In this document: positions 61,313 to 64,000 of the stretch, one piece after another | Layout of the letters: every line of letters begins with the position of its first letter | Position numbering within the stretch: position 1 is the stretch's first letter | Origin: Circinella minor | Lineage: Eukaryota; Mucoromycota; Mucoromycetes; Mucorales; Lichtheimiaceae | Reading direction: 5' to 3' | Assembly: GCA_016758965.1 (NCBI GenBank) | Contig: JAEPRB010000227.1 | Coordinates: 1-64,000, forward strand | DNA: 64,000 nt | The notes under the pieces: generated by a model | What the model was told of the DNA's origin: nothing | The model's input: the letters and a program-made list of their open reading frames with translations, nothing else | Databases searched by the model: none | Position numbers and translations under genes: made by a program

Positions 61313-61663
61313 TTAATCTAATAGTAAAGAATCAACAAAATGACGAATGGCTGCTTTTCCATCACGATTTGCAAATCGATTCGTACGACATACAATGGAC
61401 CCATGAGCATTAAATCCATCAATATATATCATAACACGTTCCCATTCAAGTTGATGCATATTTTTTTCAATTTCAAATTGTTCTTTTGTAAGTTGCATAG
61501 ATGAATATTTTTGTTGAAGAGCTTTTGATGGTTTAATATTGTATAATGATAATCGATTTTTGGTCTTTTGTTGAGTAATTTGGGGAGATTTATCAGTGCT
61601 TGTCTCATTGGGTATCGTATCCATGGCATCAAGTGTATCCATTAATACTGGATCTTCTTCTTT

Positions 61664-61744
<81 letters not shown>

Positions 61745-62106
61745 TTCTTGTTCTTGTTGTTTTTGTGAATGTCTATGATGTAAAAGGGTATTATCATCAT
61801 CATCGTCACTACTTCCACCAGTATTATCACAATCTTTTATTTTTTCTATATCTTCTTGTTCTTTTGATGATGATGATGATGATAATTCCGTTAATATTTT
61901 CCTTACTCTAAAACGAGAAACGAGTCCTTGTGTACCAATATATGTAAATGCAATTGGGAGTAAAATTGGACTTAATAATAAAATTGTAATTCTAATTGCC
62001 AATGTTGTATGATTTCGTTTCCTTCGTCGTCGTTGTTGTTGTTGTTTAACAGGATGTCTTAAATCAAATGCAGTTACAACAGATGAATATTCTTTATCTA
62101 ATGACC

Positions 62107-62141
<35 letters not shown>

Positions 62142-63191
62142 CTTCTTGCTATAGTATAATTGAATAAAAAAGAAAAAGCAAATAATAAATTACGAACAAT
62201 TCTATATTTTCCATATCTTCAAAATAGTCAAAAGTATCCATTGCAGCTGTCCAATAAGGAACTGTACGATCATTGGTAATATTAGCATAGATACGTCTTG
62301 CTTTAAACTTTGCCAAATAATGATAAAATTCACGATTTGGATCAGCTAATATATTAAGTAAAGGTCGATCATCATCTTCAAAGGAATCCAATAATTGTAA
62401 TTGTTCACCTGTTCTTGATAACATATGTGCTGTAAGAAAATTATAAATTTTGGCAAAATTTGATTTTGATTCTCTTTTTACACCTAAATGAGGTGTAGCA
62501 AATGTAACGAATAACTATAATAGAAAATAAAATTAATTATTTGTTTCCATGACAATAAAAATAAAAGTTCTAATATTAAATCAACTTACAAGAGGTTCAA
62601 TTGTTTTAAAAAAACCATTTTTTCCCAAAAGTCCAATAGCATAACGAGCTATTAATCCTCCCAAAGAATAACCAATTATTATAAACTTTGTAACAATTTT
62701 TTTTTCTTCATTTGCTAAATATTTCACATGATCTTGAATCTACGTACGTAAAAAAAAAAAAAGATATTTAGTCTCATATAGTCTCTTTTTTTTTTAGTAT
62801 ATTTTTCTTACATTATGTGCCAGTCTTTTACCACAAATATCAACCTAAGAAAGTTAAAAAAAAAGGCTTTAATAAGATCATCCCTTATTTTATGATATAT
62901 ATTTTGTTTCCTTACTCCATCATAAGTAAATTTATCTTGATTACATTCAACGTTTAACTATTATTTATTATAATAAGTAAATTATATCATTTTATCATTT
63001 ACCCCCATAAATTAAACTCCCCCTCCCCCTTTACCTCTTTTTATTTCTAGGTTTTTTTTTTTTTTTTTTTTTACCGTAGTAATTGAATTTGAATCCAACT
63101 TTTCTAATATTTGTTTTTCAAGGTAATCCATGTGACTGACAGTTCCCCAAAGTCCATGTTGAAGAACAATGAGTGTTGTTTTATTTGCCAT
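61313..63191 (-). CDS. DUF676 serine esterase/lipase (Lpl1-like) with a 27-His tract
   Basis: Exons: 63075-63191, 62916-62957, 62812-62844, 62590-62739, 62194-62514, then 61313 to about 62107. Start region TLIVLQHGLWGT (oxyanion loop), nucleophile Ser in IIIGYSLGGLIARYA, LFVTFATPHLGV, and ITNDRTVPYWTAA near the acid/His region. This is the alpha/beta-hydrolase family of yeast Lpl1, a lipid-droplet phospholipase. The last exon carries a hydrophobic segment (IRITILLLSPILLPIAFTYIG), 27 consecutive His codons and a conserved end AHGSIVCRTNRFANRDGKAAIRHFVDSL. The splice between 62194 and 62107 is unsolved: donor GTAATT is phase 0, but the only good acceptor (TTTAG/G) needs phase 2 to enter the long last frame. 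Either a noncanonical splice, an overlooked microexon or a one-base error is involved. Confidence 0.8.
61664..61744 (-). repeat. Pure (CAT)27 codon repeat encoding poly-His
   Basis: 81 bp of uninterrupted ATG/CAT triplets inside the last exon of the lipase gene; read on the coding strand it gives 27 histidines. The absence of CAC codons indicates recent slippage expansion. Confidence 0.92.
62110..62138. repeat. (TA)n microsatellite in the lipase intron
   Basis: Lies immediately upstream (in gene direction) of the last-exon acceptor with the unsolved phase. Length variation here could affect acceptor use. Confidence 0.85.
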
Positions 63192-64000
63192 TGGAATATA
63201 TAAATGAATAAAAGAGTGAGAGGGGTAAAAAAGATCTAAATGCTTTTTTTTTTTATAATTTAAAAATGAAAAAAAAAGAGAGATATTTTAGCCAGCTTCT
63301 TAATAAAGATATATAATAATGCAACATCGGCTAATTCCGGGCCGCTTTTTTTTTGGGGGGGGAAGAATTAACCGGGTTATCACTAATTGAGGAAATATTA
63401 GTACGTCCTTTTTTCCTTTTTTTTTAAAAAAATCACATAACTTCTTTGTTAAGTATATATTCGTAATATTATATGCCAAGAAATTTTATACAGTAGTTTT
63501 GTAAATAATAATAAACTGCCTCTCTCTTTTTGTGGTGGTTTTCATTTTTGTTATAGTATTCATAAACACCATTTTTTGTGTTTTCGAATACCAGGTGTGT
63601 GTGTGTGTAAAGTCTAACCTTGGACTTTGAAGGAAGTGTATGTACAGTGGAACCCCGTTAATTTCAAAAGGGGATGTGAAAGTTATCAGGACTAGATATA
63701 ATTAATCACTTTTAAGGGTAGTTTAATAATAATGAGACACCCCATATATATATATATACCATACTATTATAAAATTAAGTAAAATACATCATTTTATGTC
63801 TTGCATAGTAGTAGAAGAGTACGTATATATTATATTTTTCATTTGAACTAATATACTTTATACTACACAAGAAAACATATATATTATAACATTCCTGCTG
63901 ATTATATGATTATATCACATATGTCATATTCTCCATAACAAAAGGGTAGTGCTACCTGTGCGATTTTTTTCTCGCGGGTTTTCAACTGTAGTGGTACAGC
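63192..64000. other. Window-end intergenic region with a possible pogo-like terminus
   Basis: AT-rich 5' flank of the lipase gene. At 63643-63667 the sequence TA-CAGTGGAACCCCGTTAATTTC resembles the first bases of pogo/Tigger inverted repeats with a TA duplication, but no matching inverted end is seen before the window stops. No gene is supported. Confidence 0.45.

Noticed and set aside
61600..61911. Poly-Asp frame on the plus strand
   Set aside because: It is the antisense shadow of the (CAT)27 tract in the lipase gene.
1..64000. tRNA, rRNA and CRISPR arrays
   Set aside because: No B-box-like GGTTCGAATCC motif in a cloverleaf context, no rRNA sequence and no regularly spaced repeats were found; CRISPR is not expected in a fungal nuclear genome.

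Overview
The window is nuclear DNA of an early-diverging filamentous fungus, most likely a Mucoromycota member of the order Mucorales. Supporting this are the AT-rich sequence, compact genes cut by many short GT-AG introns (roughly 50-180 nt, usually ending TAG), pyrimidine-rich 5' flanks, and typical fungal genes (Mid1, URC4/DUF1688, Ecl1-like zinc proteins, a Kre9/Knh-type GPI protein, a fungal ceramide glucosyltransferase). The species cannot be fixed from the sequence. All gene models below were assembled by hand from donor/acceptor sites and reading-frame phase.

Layout. 0-6.4 kb: a Q/M-rich low-complexity protein, MID1 (calcium channel subunit), an Erv25/TMED10-type p24 cargo receptor, and a class V PLP enzyme (possibly Egt2-like) ending 6 bp from the p24 stop. 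6.4-17.1 kb: an AT-rich, gene-poor island holding a pogo/Tigger-like MITE with TA duplication, a LINE reverse-transcriptase C-terminal relic directly beside it, and a decaying multi-exon gene of unknown family at 10.2-12.3 kb. 17.1-29.5 kb: a Kin1/MARK-like kinase, a TPR/F-box/LRR protein (Pof3/Dia2-like), RPB8, an SDR oxidoreductase, COX6 and NDUFS4. 29.6-39.1 kb: peroxisomal Lon protease (C-terminal SHL), glycogen branching enzyme, a probable Yrb30-like Ran-binding protein, and URC4. 39.1-44 kb: a gene desert with one local repeat. 44-64 kb: ceramide glucosyltransferase, a C2 protein with a 14-nt exon, two paralogous Ecl1-like zinc proteins 6 kb apart around a second LINE-like relic, an F-box-like/LRR protein, a Kre9-like GPI protein, guanylate kinase, a BolA protein, and an Lpl1-like lipase with 27 consecutive histidines.

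Most genes are unrelated housekeeping units and do not form a pathway cluster. COX6 and NDUFS4 (respiratory chain) are neighbours, several pairs are divergent with short shared promoters (MID1/p24 about 250 bp, branching enzyme/Yrb30-like 275 bp, GUK1/BolA about 680 bp), and several pairs converge closely.

I see no clear new multi-gene system. The observations most worth following are the decaying gene family at 10.2-12.3 kb, the Ecl1-like paralogs with shared upstream sequence blocks, and the MITE/LINE boundary. No tRNA, rRNA or CRISPR array was recognised.
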